Assembly: GCA_004195035.1 (NCBI GenBank)
Contig: SGBD01000004.1
Span: 1-64,000, forward strand
Direction of reading: 5' to 3'
Length of the DNA: 64,000 bases
Source: Candidatus Acidulodesulfobacterium ferriphilum
Lineage (GTDB): Bacteria; SZUA-79; Acidulodesulfobacterales; Acidulodesulfobacteraceae
In this document: positions 14,871 to 24,180 of the stretch, one piece after another
How the letters are laid out: each line of letters starts with the position of its first letter
Numbering within the stretch: position 1 is the stretch's first letter
The notes under the pieces: model-generated
What the model was told of the DNA's origin: nothing
The model's input: the letters and a program-made list of their open reading frames with translations, nothing else
Database searches by the model: none
Position numbers and translations under genes: made by a program

Positions 14871-14989
14871 AATTCCTTTTTATTGTACATTATTATAAAA
14901 AAAATGCTTTAAAAAAATTAATATGCTTTATATAAATGCATAAAATGTATTATAATAAAATTAAATATAAAATAAAAGTTTTTATACTC

Positions 14990-15772
14990 ATGAATCCTTG
15001 GATTGAATTAAGCATAGAATACGCGAATCAGAGAAATTATTTAGATGATTTATTTCAGGTATACCCCACAATTCCTGAAGGGTTAAGAGAAATAGATAAC
15101 TATCTCTGGGGTAAAATTGAGAAGTCTTTTAATAAAAGAAATAACATAGAACTATTAAAAAATCTTTTGAAGGCCGAACTCTTTCCGATAAAAGATTCTT
15201 ATGTTGCTTATTTAAAAAGGGATAAATCCTCAATTGAAAGGAATCCTGCAACAGTAGACCGACTTTGCGGGAGATTGTACGAAATGGGGCTTGATGCAAT
15301 TTACAATAAATGCTCTGAGCCCAAAGAAACTAATAGGCAAATCGGTCCCTTATTTAGAAGATGGTTAAATAAAAAATCCTTAGGCATCCAACCGGTAGAT
15401 ATTAATGAATTTAAAAAGACAAAAGGAAACGCAATTTTAGATGGAAGCGATGCCGAATTATCAGCTTTCGCAAAAGTTTTTCTAAATTACAACCATAATA
15501 AAGGTCTTGATTTTATAAGCCGGTTTAATGGTAAATATATTATTGGAGAAGCAAAATTTTTGACAGATTTTGGCGGACATCAAAATGCACAGTTTAACGA
15601 TGCAATTTCTACATTAACGCTAAAGAATGTTAATGCCATTATTATTGCAATATTAGACGGCGTTTTATATATAAGTGGTGGCAATAAAATGCATAAAAGT
15701 CTAACAACGGGACTTAAGGAATATAATATTATGAGTGCATTAGTTCTAAGAGAATTTTTATATCAAATTTAA
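14990..15772 (+). CDS. Type II restriction endonuclease (PD-(D/E)XK type)
   Basis: A 260-residue protein opening MNPWIELSIEYANQRNYLDD. The frame is open from 14936, but ATG 14990 is chosen because a TATAAT at 14951-14956 would start transcription between the two and the extra residues are low quality. The nuclease core is D174 in GLDFISRF and E187/K189 in IIGEAKF, a standard D-(E)xK arrangement. The next gene, five bases downstream, is a DNA methyltransferase, the normal partner. From memory it resembles the Tsp45I-like group; the recognition sequence cannot be read from the protein. No truncation is seen. Confidence 0.78.
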   Translation: MNPWIELSIEYANQRNYLDDLFQVYPTIPEGLREIDNYLWGKIEKSFNKRNNIELLKNLLKAELFPIKDSYVAYLKRDKSSIERNPATVDRLCGRLYEMGLDAIYNKCSEPKETNRQIGPLFRRWLNKKSLGIQPVDINEFKKTKGNAILDGSDAELSAFAKVFLNYNHNKGLDFISRFNGKYIIGEAKFLTDFGGHQNAQFNDAISTLTLKNVNAIIIAILDGVLYISGGNKMHKSLTTGLKEYNIMSALVLREFLYQI

Positions 15773-15777
15773 AAATT

Positions 15778-16932
15778 ATGTTCATAACATACAAAAATAA
15801 AAAAACTGAACAAGAAATCTTAAACAATACGCCAAAGGTTCAACTTAAATTAGTTTACGGGAATCATTTGCGTAATAAGCTTATTCACGGAAATAATTTA
15901 AGCATACTCAAAACATTGCTTGATGATTACCAACTTAAGGGCAAGATAGATTTGATTTATATAGATCCTCCGTTTTCTACAAATAACTGCTATAAAATAG
16001 GATCATCAAGGTCTAATACTATAAGTATGAATAATAGCGACGATATAGCATATACCGATACAATTGTAAACGAATATTTTCTTGAATTTTTAAGGGAGAG
16101 ATTGGTTCTTATGAGGGAAATGATGTCTGAGAAGGCATCCATTTACCTTCATATAGATTATAAAATAGGACATTACGTGAAAATCATAATGGATGAAATA
16201 TTCGGAAAAAATAATTTCAGAAATGATATCACAAGAATTAAATGTAATCCTAAAAATTTTATGAGAAAAGCGTACGGAAATATAAAAGATATGATTCTTT
16301 TCTATTCAAAATCCGGAAATAATACATGGAATGAACCAAAAACTTCTTTTAGCAGGCAAGATATTGAAAAATTATTTAAGAAAATAGATGAAAACGGTAG
16401 GCGATATACCACAATTCCTCTTCATGCACCTGGCGAAACCGTTAACGGAAAAACCGGCAAACCATGGCGCGATATGAATCCTCCTGAAGGTAGACACTGG
16501 AGGAGCGAACCTTCCGTTTTAGAGGAACTGGACAAGCAAGGTTTAATTGAGTGGTCTAAAACAGGGGTTCCAAGAAAAAAAATATATGCTGACGAAAAAG
16601 ATGGGAAAAGAATGCAGGACATTTGGGAATTTAAAGATCCGCAACATCCTCAATACCCAACAGGAAAAAACTTAGACTTATTGAAATTTATTATTCAGAC
16701 TTCCTCAAATAAAGGAGATTTGATTCTTGATTCTTTTTGTGGTTCCGGAACAACTCTGGTTGCAGCTCAGGAATTAGGGCGAAACTGGATAGGAATTGAC
16801 AGTTCAGAGCATGCAATAAAAATTACTAAAAAGAACCTGTCTAAAATTCCGCAAGAACTATTTGCGGATAATTTTGAATATGAATTTTTGGAAGAAAAAA
16901 CTTTAGAAAACAATTATATTATTTCAGTTTAA
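15778..16932 (+). CDS. Site-specific DNA methyltransferase (N4-cytosine or N6-adenine, beta class)
   Basis: A 384-residue DNA amino-methyltransferase. Catalytic motif IV is DPPF (residues 63-66) in LIYIDPPFSTNN, and the SAM-binding motif I, DSFCGSGTT (318-326), is near the C-terminus. The IV-before-I order defines the beta class. Between them lies a variable segment that probably reads the target site. It would protect host DNA from the adjacent nuclease by methylating the same sequence. DPPF is compatible with either adenine or cytosine-N4 modification. All core motifs are intact. The gene starts five bases after the endonuclease, indicating one operon. Confidence 0.9.
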   Translation: MFITYKNKKTEQEILNNTPKVQLKLVYGNHLRNKLIHGNNLSILKTLLDDYQLKGKIDLIYIDPPFSTNNCYKIGSSRSNTISMNNSDDIAYTDTIVNEYFLEFLRERLVLMREMMSEKASIYLHIDYKIGHYVKIIMDEIFGKNNFRNDITRIKCNPKNFMRKAYGNIKDMILFYSKSGNNTWNEPKTSFSRQDIEKLFKKIDENGRRYTTIPLHAPGETVNGKTGKPWRDMNPPEGRHWRSEPSVLEELDKQGLIEWSKTGVPRKKIYADEKDGKRMQDIWEFKDPQHPQYPTGKNLDLLKFIIQTSSNKGDLILDSFCGSGTTLVAAQELGRNWIGIDSSEHAIKITKKNLSKIPQELFADNFEYEFLEEKTLENNYIISV

Positions 16933-16953
16933 AATTATTTCTAATAATCACTT

Positions 16954-17427
16954 ATGGCTCTTAATGTATTTATAAGCTATTCGACATATGATATTCAAAA
17001 TGCGAAAAATCTTGCCGGTTGGGTTTCTCAGGCAGGGGCACAGCCTTTTATTTCACAATATTCATTAATGCCGGGAACGCCGCTTTCACCAACTATTATA
17101 AACAAAATAAAGAACTGCGATATTTTTTTACTCCTTTGGTCGGAAAATGCAAAAAATTCTGAATGGGTTTCTCAGGAAATAGGAATAGCCGTAGGGAATA
17201 ATAAAACCATTATCCCATTAGTTTTACACCAGGGTATTTATTTGCCCGGCTTCATCAAGGATCTTAAATATATTGATGTTTATAAAGATCCTGTAGCGGC
17301 TACAAATGAGATTTATTCCACGATAGCTATTTATGTTAAACAAAAAGAACAGCAAGAAGAAAATATTAAAATAATTCTCGGGGTAGCTGGGGCAATCCTT
17401 CTTTTTGTAGCGATTGCAGGAAAATAG
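16954..17427 (+). CDS. TIR-domain protein with C-terminal membrane anchor
   Basis: A 157-residue protein. Residues 1-125 form a TIR domain: the box VFISYST starts the fold, the BB-loop region is SQYSLMPGTPL, and the conserved glutamate of NAD-cleaving TIRs is E75 in WVSQEIGIA. Residues 139-155 are a single predicted transmembrane helix after a charged linker, so the TIR domain would face the cytoplasm from the membrane. Bacterial TIR proteins are often NADase or signalling parts of anti-phage systems. It lies 21 bases after the methyltransferase and probably belongs to the same operon. No partner such as ThsA is seen nearby. Confidence 0.82.
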   Translation: MALNVFISYSTYDIQNAKNLAGWVSQAGAQPFISQYSLMPGTPLSPTIINKIKNCDIFLLLWSENAKNSEWVSQEIGIAVGNNKTIIPLVLHQGIYLPGFIKDLKYIDVYKDPVAATNEIYSTIAIYVKQKEQQEENIKIILGVAGAILLFVAIAGK

Positions 17428-17490
17428 GGTATATTAGGATTAGGAATTTTCTATAAATATAAAAATAGGCAGGATAAAATATGATGATAT

Positions 17491-18689
17491 TTATATAGGA
17501 TATTCGCATTCGATAAGATTCCCAGTTTTTATATTTGTAAGGATACCGTATTTCTGTTGTAGTTGCTCCATGATTTTCTGGTCTTGTTCATTCCAATCAG
17601 CTTGATATGTATAGCAAAAGTCGTAAGAAACCATACGATTGAATTTACCTTCCGTAGCGATTCCTAAAACCTTTGGTTTTTTGTAAATTCCCCTTGCAAC
17701 ATGACACGTGCTGAATAATAGGTTTTCTATAGCTTCCTTGCCTATCGATTCAAAGTTATCAATGAAGACGAAACAATAAGTGGTGTCGGAATTATCAGGG
17801 GAGACTACCCTGCGTATTATATTTATTTTATCGTTAATTTTGTTATGAGCAAAAACCTGTGCATCGTAAAACATTTTAGAAAGGGAGCGCCTTTGCAATC
17901 TGCTGGGTCTAGCCAGCTCCCGCGCGACGAGTTCGTATTTTTCTGAACCTTCATGGGCCTTTTCTATAAGGCTATCCCATCCATAACTTATTTTGTCGGC
18001 CTCTTTTTTGGCTTTATATCTCTCTTCACTCTTAAAACTTTCCCATGAACCGCCGGTAAAATGAACAAAGTCTGATTTTTCAATTCCCTGAAACGTTCTT
18101 TCGTTTGCAAGGTAGTAGGCAAGTAACTCTTCTTCCCCTCCTTGGATAATCATATATTGTTTGTTATTTATTAAGTTTTCTTTTTCCTGCAAATAATCGG
18201 CAAAATCTTTGATAGTATCTAATTCTTTAAAAACAATTTTCGCAAAATCACTAGTAAAAACATGAACCGAATTGTTTTTGACTTCATCCATAAAATTAGA
18301 AAAATCCTCTCCTTCCCCCACGAGAACAGATATGAGAAATATTTTTTTAATCGCTGAAGGATCAAATAACTCTGGTCTTCTGCGGGAATTCGCTAAATTT
18401 ACGGATGTTTTTAAATCAAACAACTGTCTTCTGAAAGTTGCTTTATATTCTTTTTTACTTCAGACTTATTATATTTACCGTTTTTAAGTTTTAGGTTTTT
18501 AATTTGAAAAATTATTGCAATATCGTCGAAAATTACCAATAAATCACATAATTCTTTGTTGTCAGGTAATTTTGGATTAGGAAAGCACCAGTCTATAAAA
18601 AAGGATTTTGTCGCTAATTCATGAATCAGTTCCTCCGCATTTTTTCCCTTTATATTGAAAAAATCTTTAGAAAATGAATTGGTTGACAT
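17491..18689 (-). pseudogene. Nuclease-like (Mrr-type QxK) protein, frameshifted
   Basis: Two overlapping reading frames make one protein. The N-terminal part starts with MSTNSFSKDFFNIKGKNAEE at 18689 and runs to about 18422. It carries a D...QIK pattern (CDLLVIFDDIAIIFQIKN), typical of Mrr-like PD-(D/E)XK nucleases. The remainder (FDLKTSVNLANSRRRPELFD onward) continues in the -1 frame to 17491. Total length is 1199 bases, one short of 400 codons, so a single-base loss near 18425-18435 explains the break; no slippery run is present. It points toward the R-M/TIR operon from the other strand. Function if intact: probably a defence nuclease. Confidence 0.6.
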
Positions 18690-18822
18690 AATTTTGACAA
18701 AAATTTTAAAAAGTTTTAAAATAAATTTAATCCAAAGCCACTGAAAGACAAGTTCGTCCCGCCTTAGAGGGACAGGCGACGGAAACCGGAGGCGAGTCCG
18801 ATGGACTTGCTTTGCGTTTTTA

Positions 18823-19875
18823 TCATACCTTTTTATCCCCGCTAAATGCTTCATCCAACTTTGCCCTGAGAGCATTAGGGCTTAAATGCTTATATCTTTC
18901 CGACATTTTCTCGGACATATGCCCGGCGGCGTCCCTGATAAATTTGGACTCTACCCCTGCCTCTGTTAGGCGGGTTACGAAGATGTGGCGGCAGGCATGA
19001 GGAGTAAGCCCTTCCTTTCCTGATAAACCCGCCCTGCGGACGGACGTTTTAAAAGAGCGCTTTATATCATTAAGACGTTTGCCCTTATAACTGAAAACAT
19101 ATTCGCAGTCCTTCTTTATGTTCTTGAGGACGTTTGTTGCCGCAGTTGAAAGGGGATATATCTTCCATTCCCTCGTCTTATTTATCCATACCCGGATAAC
19201 CTTGTCTTCCAGGTTTACGTCATCCCATTTCAGGCCAAGGACGTCAGATTTTCTAAAACCGGTTAAAGTTGAAAATCCGATAAACAATTTCACATGAGGA
19301 GAAGCAACCGCTATCAACCGCTCCTGTTCCTCTTTAGACAGATATATATCTCGTTTCCCTTCCCTAAGTTTTTTATGACCAGCAGCGGGGTTCTTATCAA
19401 CCATTCCATTTTTTATACAGTATTCAAAGAAATGGTGAAGTATGGATATTTCTCGGTTGACGGTCCTGAAACTAATTTGGGATTCTTTTTTATCAGTGTT
19501 TTTGGGTAAGTTTTCCGTTTCGACTTTTCGCTGAAGGCGGTAATTTTCGATATCGCTAACGGTTATATCTTTAATGTCCTTATTCTTAAAAACAGAAAGG
19601 AAATGAATAGATAAATATTTTTTGTTCTTTATATTGCTGCTGCTCGACGAATCAGCCTTTATATACCTATCCCATGCGGTAGTAAAATTTACTACCGTCT
19701 TTTTTAAAACAGGTAAATCGTTCTTTTCCCGTGCTATATCGGTTTGCTTTGCCTCTGCAATTAGTTTTGCTGATTGCTTATCGGTAGTTTTAGTTGTTCC
19801 CTGGTATTTTTTGCCGCCGTAGGTTATACAGTAATACCAGATATCATTGCCTTTCTTTCGGTAAATAGAAGCCAT
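18823..19875 (-). CDS. Tyrosine recombinase (island integrase)
   Basis: A 350-residue phage-type integrase. An N-terminal arm-binding domain (MASIYRKKGNDIWYYCITYG) is followed by a core-binding domain and a catalytic domain with R208 in TGFRKSD, K233 in WINKTRE, H293/R296 in HACRHIF, H319 in AAGHMSE and the nucleophile Y328 in ERYKHLS. Nothing is missing. Its start is about 150 bases from the 3' end of tRNA-Pro, the classic position for an integrase that uses a tRNA end as its attachment site. It probably inserted the accessory DNA to its left. It is not closely related to the recombinase at 12867. Confidence 0.92.
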   Translation of the reverse strand: MASIYRKKGNDIWYYCITYGGKKYQGTTKTTDKQSAKLIAEAKQTDIAREKNDLPVLKKTVVNFTTAWDRYIKADSSSSSNIKNKKYLSIHFLSVFKNKDIKDITVSDIENYRLQRKVETENLPKNTDKKESQISFRTVNREISILHHFFEYCIKNGMVDKNPAAGHKKLREGKRDIYLSKEEQERLIAVASPHVKLFIGFSTLTGFRKSDVLGLKWDDVNLEDKVIRVWINKTREWKIYPLSTAATNVLKNIKKDCEYVFSYKGKRLNDIKRSFKTSVRRAGLSGKEGLTPHACRHIFVTRLTEAGVESKFIRDAAGHMSEKMSERYKHLSPNALRAKLDEAFSGDKKV

Positions 19876-20023
19876 TTTCTACTCCTCTTAAAGGTAGTAA
19901 TGGTAGTAAATAAGTAGGAAAACTTTTGCATTTTGCCTCATTTTCATACATAATTTTACATCTTAATTCATATTTTAGTCAAGAGGAAATTTATAGAAAA
20001 GGCTTATTTACTGCGGTTTTTAA

Positions 20024-20100
20024 TGGTCGGGACGACTGGATTTGAACCAGCGACCCCTTGCTCCCGAAGCAAGTGCGCTACCGAGCTGCGCTACGTCCCG
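20024..20100 (-). tRNA. tRNA-Pro (anticodon CGG)
   Basis: A full cloverleaf on the minus strand: acceptor CGGGACG/CGTCCCG, D arm with AGCTCGGTAGCGC, anticodon stem CTTGC/GCAAG with loop TTCGGGA (anticodon CGG), T arm GGTTCAAATCC, discriminator A and encoded CCA (20024-20026). Its 3' end faces the integrase gene, marking the probable chromosomal attachment site of the island. No second copy of the 3' end was found in the left 19 kb. Confidence 0.95.
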
Positions 20101-20110
20101 AAAATAAAAA

Positions 20111-20761
20111 CTAAATTTTTTCCTTCATTTCCATAATTGTCCTTTTGTAATCATCGGTTTTAAATATACCTGAACCGCTGACGATGATATTTGCTCCCGA
20201 ATTAGAAACATCGGCAATATTAATAACCTTTATGCCGCCGTCAACCTCTACCTGTGTTTCTAATTCGCGCCGCGATATGATTTTACGCATATTTTCTATC
20301 TTAAATAAAGACGAGTATATAAATTCCTGTCCGCTAAAACCCGGATTTACGGACATAATTAAAACCAAATCTATATAATCCAATATCTCGTCCAAAGCCG
20401 CAATAGGCGTGGACGGATTTATCGCAACCCCTGGGCTTGCGCCCAATTCCCTGATTTTTTCGACAGCCCTGTGCAAATGAATACAACCTTCCTGATGTAT
20501 CGTCAAAATATCCGCACCGCTCTTAACAAACTCGTCTATATATCTTTCAGGTTTATCAATCATCAAATGAACATCTAAGGGAATATCGGTTTCCGATTTT
20601 ATTGCGCCGACAAGATCCCATCCGGCGGTTATATTTGGAACAAATATACCGTCCATAATATCGATGTGTATTAAATCGGCGCCCGCTTCTTTTATTAATT
20701 CAAGTTCGGCTGCCAAATTTAATAAATTACCCGAAAGAATAGATGGCGCTATTTTTTTCAT
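20111..20761 (-). CDS. rpe: Ribulose-phosphate 3-epimerase
   Basis: A 216-residue TIM-barrel enzyme interconverting D-ribulose 5-phosphate and D-xylulose 5-phosphate in the pentose phosphate pathway. The opening KKIAPSILSGNLLNLAAELE (APSILS catalytic serine), IHIDIMDGIFVPNIT (metal-binding His and Asp), DVHLMIDKPERYI, MSVNPGFSGQ and EVDGGIK (second Asp) are all standard. Length is typical. It is the first housekeeping gene beyond tRNA-Pro, with htpX 9 bases upstream in the same direction. No anomaly. Confidence 0.95.
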   Translation of the reverse strand: MKKIAPSILSGNLLNLAAELELIKEAGADLIHIDIMDGIFVPNITAGWDLVGAIKSETDIPLDVHLMIDKPERYIDEFVKSGADILTIHQEGCIHLHRAVEKIRELGASPGVAINPSTPIAALDEILDYIDLVLIMSVNPGFSGQEFIYSSLFKIENMRKIISRRELETQVEVDGGIKVINIADVSNSGANIIVSGSGIFKTDDYKRTIMEMKEKI

Positions 20762-20770
20762 TATTTTTTA

Positions 20771-21631
20771 TTAAACCCCTCTTGCCATTTCCTTCAGCTT
20801 TTCAATCCTGTCTTCCGTTGCGGGATGTGTGCTGAACAGGCTTTTAAAGGCGCCGCTTCTAAGCGGATTTATTATAAACATATGCGCTGTAGCGTGAGTC
20901 ATCTGATTTGCGGGCATAGGCTCTTCCTCATTTCCTGCTTCTAATTTGTTTAATGCGCTTGCTAAGTAAAGCGGATTGCCGCTTAACGCTGCCCCGCCTT
21001 TATCGGCCGCGTATTCCCTCTGTCTCGAGATTGCAAGTTGAATCAATGTGGCAATTAAAGGGGCAAGTATTGCCATTACGATTAAACCGACAATATTGCC
21101 TTCCCTGTCGTTGCTCCTTCCCCCAAAACCGGTAAACATCGCCCCCCATTCGGCCATCCATGCAAGCATGCTAATCGCGCCGGCAACGGTAGCCGCAATA
21201 GAGCTTATCAGTATATCCCTGTTTTTTACATGGGTTAATTCGTGTCCGATAACGCCCGATAATTCGTTATTGTTTAAAATTCTCATAATGCCTGTCGTAA
21301 CGCAGACGGCGGCATGCTGTGGGTTTCTACCGGTGGCAAACGCGTTCGGGGTATCTTCATCGACTATGTAAACCTTCGGCATCGGGATATTCCCCCTTAC
21401 CGCAAGATTTCTGACTATCGAATAAAGCTCCGGCTGTTCCGCCTCCGTAACGGGGGTGGCGTGGTACATGGATAAAACCATTTTATCGCTGAACCAATAT
21501 GTCCCGATATTCATTATAGCCGCAAAAACTAGAGCTATTACCATGCCCTGTGTTCCTCCAAGCACCCCGCCGGCGGCAATAAGAATAACGGTAAGCAATG
21601 TCATTAATACAAAAGTTTTAAAATAATTCAT
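20771..21631 (-). CDS. htpX: HtpX membrane zinc metalloprotease
   Basis: A 286-residue inner-membrane protease that degrades misfolded membrane proteins together with FtsH-type systems. Two N-terminal hydrophobic helices (about 8-26 and 28-46) are followed by the zinc motif H130-E131-L-T-H134 in VIGHELTHVKN. A second hydrophobic pair lies around residues 145-200, and the third zinc ligand is in REYAADKGGAALSG. A gagga Shine-Dalgarno precedes the ATG. Length matches the family. Probably cotranscribed with rpe. Confidence 0.95.
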   Translation of the reverse strand: MNYFKTFVLMTLLTVILIAAGGVLGGTQGMVIALVFAAIMNIGTYWFSDKMVLSMYHATPVTEAEQPELYSIVRNLAVRGNIPMPKVYIVDEDTPNAFATGRNPQHAAVCVTTGIMRILNNNELSGVIGHELTHVKNRDILISSIAATVAGAISMLAWMAEWGAMFTGFGGRSNDREGNIVGLIVMAILAPLIATLIQLAISRQREYAADKGGAALSGNPLYLASALNKLEAGNEEEPMPANQMTHATAHMFIINPLRSGAFKSLFSTHPATEDRIEKLKEMARGV

Positions 21632-21818
21632 ACAATTAAATCCTCATTTTCTCTCTATACGATTGGCAGATTACTAAAATCGGAAACAGGGGGATTTAAG
21701 CTTGAAATCGTGTTGCTCTCACCCGTTTTTCCGTATTTCTCGTTTATTCTTGCCTTATAAATTCATTATACCTCAAAATTTTATGGATTTGTTAAAAAAT
21801 AATTATCTCTAACTTAAA

Positions 21819-22499
21819 TTAATCTTTAAATAAAAGCCCGCCTCCTTCCCCGCCTTCCGCATCTTCTTCCGCCCTTTTATTTATGCTTTCCCTTTTTTCG
21901 ATAACATCTTCAATCTCGGAGGCGGACGGCAAATCGCCCAAATCCTTAAGGCTAAAAACCTCCAAAAAATGGTCGGTCGTCTTATAAATTAAAGGTTTTC
22001 CGATAATGTCCTTCCTGCCTGCAACTTTAATAAGATTTTTTTCCAATAAAAATTTTATTATGCTTCCGGAATCTACCCCTCTTATCGTATCAACTTCGCT
22101 TTTAATGATCGGCTGCTTATACGCTATGATGGATAATGTTTCTAATTGCGGTTTCGTAAACTTTTGCGGCTTTACCTTTAAAAATTCGGAAATTATCCCG
22201 TAATATTCCGGCTTTGTCTTAAAACTGTAATTATCGTTATTGACGGATAAATATATCCCGTGCCTGCCGCCTTCGTTAAATTCGCCTTTTATAAATTCTA
22301 TTGCTTTTAAAATCATTTCCTTCTTTTTTTTATCGATTTCCTCTTTCCCTTTATTTTTATTTTTAGAACTTATATCAAAAATTTCGTAAAGCCTTTCCAA
22401 AGAGATTGATTCGCCGGATGTAAATATTATAGCTTCCACTGCCGAGGCAAGGATATTTATATCTTCAAAATAATCGTTTAAAGGATTTAACAAAATCAT
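21819..22499 (-). CDS. scpB: Segregation and condensation protein B
   Basis: A 226-residue kleisin-associated winged-helix protein that joins ScpA and SMC in chromosome condensation. The two wHTH units are seen in ASAVEAIIFTSGESISLERL and in KPQKFTKPQLETLSIIAYKQ, the family signature, followed by EVDTIRGVDSGSIIKFLLEK. A lysine-rich insert (KNKNKGKEEIDKKKKE, about residues 50-65) and an acidic, glycine-rich tail lengthen it slightly. ScpA is not next to it; the 5' neighbour is unrelated, so this scpB is detached from the usual pair. Confidence 0.93.
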   Translation of the reverse strand: MILLNPLNDYFEDINILASAVEAIIFTSGESISLERLYEIFDISSKNKNKGKEEIDKKKKEMILKAIEFIKGEFNEGGRHGIYLSVNNDNYSFKTKPEYYGIISEFLKVKPQKFTKPQLETLSIIAYKQPIIKSEVDTIRGVDSGSIIKFLLEKNLIKVAGRKDIIGKPLIYKTTDHFLEVFSLKDLGDLPSASEIEDVIEKRESINKRAEEDAEGGEGGGLLFKD

Positions 22500-22576
22500 A
22501 TAATAATTTCGCTAAGTACTGGTAAATAAAATTTAACGGGGCAAAAACGGCTGCGGGTCATAAAGAAACTATTCCG

Positions 22577-23347
22577 TTATTTGGAATAAAGCCCGACTTT
22601 CAGGGAATCGAACCATGTCAAAAATCTGCTAACCATCTCCTTTCCTTTAAAAATGAGACCGTGCTGCGGCGCTATCATTTCGATATCGAGCTTAGAAATC
22701 CTATCTATCCAGACCTTTTTCGGCTCGTTCGACGGCATCCATCTCTTATGAAAGTATTCCATATATTTAGTGTGATTGTCAAAATCCTGAACAAATATGT
22801 TCGGTTTTCTTTTCCCTTTTAAATCTTCCTTGGGAACAAGCGCCGCCCCAATGTCGCCCGTAAAAAGTATTTTTGAAACAGGGTCGTATAGGTTTAAGTG
22901 TCCCGGTGAATGCAGGTAATGCGCAGGAATTATCTCGAAGGCGTAATCCTTTGTCATATTCAGCTTCATACCCGTATCTTCGACCATTATCATATTTTCG
23001 GGCCTTGCTCCATAATGCGATATAAATGTGGACCAAATCCTGTCTATTATAACCTTAGAGTCAGTGATGGAAAGCCATAAAGCCAATGCCGAGATTACAT
23101 CGGGGTCCTGATGGGAGGAAAAGATGTATTTAACTTCAGACATTCTGACTTCGCCGGCAAAAGCGGATGAAACGGAGGAAAACATTTCTATGCCGCCGGG
23201 ATCCATTATTGTCGCCACCTTGTCGTGTATGAGCAAATATTGATTCGTATCTATTATGTAATCGGGTCTTTCGCCGTCCTTGCCAAAATAAATAAACTTA
23301 TGATTGGGCGATTCAAATAGAATTTCGGAAATCATATATATACTCAC
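22577..23347 (-). CDS. Oxygen-sensing diiron / metallo-beta-lactamase-fold protein
   Basis: A 256-residue MBL-fold protein of the ODP type (oxygen-binding diiron domain, related to the flavodiiron N-terminus). The usual HxHxD becomes SSHQDPDVISA, the variant typical of ODP proteins, with further ligands in HYLHSPGHLNLYD, LFTGDIGAA and PQHGLIFKG. It lacks a flavodoxin domain, so it is a sensor-like or stand-alone reductase. It sits directly upstream of scpB and downstream of a soluble chemoreceptor-like gene; an ODP next to a signalling protein would fit oxygen sensing in an anaerobe. That link is inferred from proximity. Confidence 0.8.
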   Translation of the reverse strand: MSIYMISEILFESPNHKFIYFGKDGERPDYIIDTNQYLLIHDKVATIMDPGGIEMFSSVSSAFAGEVRMSEVKYIFSSHQDPDVISALALWLSITDSKVIIDRIWSTFISHYGARPENMIMVEDTGMKLNMTKDYAFEIIPAHYLHSPGHLNLYDPVSKILFTGDIGAALVPKEDLKGKRKPNIFVQDFDNHTKYMEYFHKRWMPSNEPKKVWIDRISKLDIEMIAPQHGLIFKGKEMVSRFLTWFDSLKVGLYSK

Positions 23348-23372
23348 CTATTTCAAGTTAAATTACCTTAAA

Positions 23373-24080
23373 TCACACGCAAATCTCTGAAACTTTGCTG
23401 TCTATATTCCTAATAGTTTTCGTAAGCCCTTCGTTTAATTTACTGTCTATCCTGAGAGTATCGTTAAGTTTCGCACTGACCTTTCTAATACCGAATAGAA
23501 CATTAGATATTTCCTTTGTCGAACTTGAAGACTTTTCCGAAAGTTTTCTTACCTCATCCGCAACAACCGCAAACCCCCTGCCCGCTTCCCCTGCCCTCGC
23601 GGCTTCGATTGCGGCATTTAGTGCCAGTAAATTGATTTGGTCGGTTATCGAAACAATGGTGCTAAGTATTTCATCCGTAAAAAGCGTCAGCTTATAAAGT
23701 TCGATCGAATCGTTATATGTCTTTTCAAGTGTTGAAAATGAGCTTGAATACATATGGGCTAATGAATCTACGAAATTTTTCATATTGTCTTTAGACTCCC
23801 TGCAATTTTTAACGAACCGGTTAAATTTTTCATTAAGTATAGGAAGTTCTTCAGAATCCTTTGCGCATGAGCTAAGAAGGTTGTCTTTGTTCGCTATATC
23901 GTCTTCCTGCGAAGAAATTTTTAGCTTTAACGCCTCTATTTCTTTTTTATAACCATCGATAACCCCTGCGGTTTCACTGTTCTTTTTGCTCAAAGACAGG
24001 TTAAGTTCATTATTCTTTTTTTTAAGTTCGGCAATTTCGCTAAGTAATTTTTGATATTCTTTACCCGATATAAGTTTCAT
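23373..24080 (-). CDS. Soluble methyl-accepting chemotaxis-type protein
   Basis: About 235 residues with no membrane helix. The ATG at 24080 follows aggaag and is preferred to upstream starts. An N-terminal coiled coil (about residues 10-75) leads into a chemoreceptor signalling tip: [38 protein letters not shown]. It lacks a classical sensing domain, so the signal must come through a partner. The ODP-like protein encoded 26 bases downstream is a candidate. CheA/CheW genes are not in the window. The protein may regulate something other than flagella. Confidence 0.85.
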   Translation of the reverse strand: MKLISGKEYQKLLSEIAELKKKNNELNLSLSKKNSETAGVIDGYKKEIEALKLKISSQEDDIANKDNLLSSCAKDSEELPILNEKFNRFVKNCRESKDNMKNFVDSLAHMYSSSFSTLEKTYNDSIELYKLTLFTDEILSTIVSITDQINLLALNAAIEAARAGEAGRGFAVVADEVRKLSEKSSSSTKEISNVLFGIRKVSAKLNDTLRIDSKLNEGLTKTIRNIDSKVSEICV

Positions 24081-24180
24081 AGCGCTTCCTTGTTTCAAAT
24101 AATTTGAAGAATTATTATATCCATCTAAATTTAATACATATTCATTATATTTATATTTATTTTTAATTCAATATATATTT

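Noticed and set aside
18745-18765. Second attachment site (cgtcccg string) near the integrase end
   Set aside because: Only seven bases match the tRNA-Pro end and they lie inside the expected island; chance is likely.
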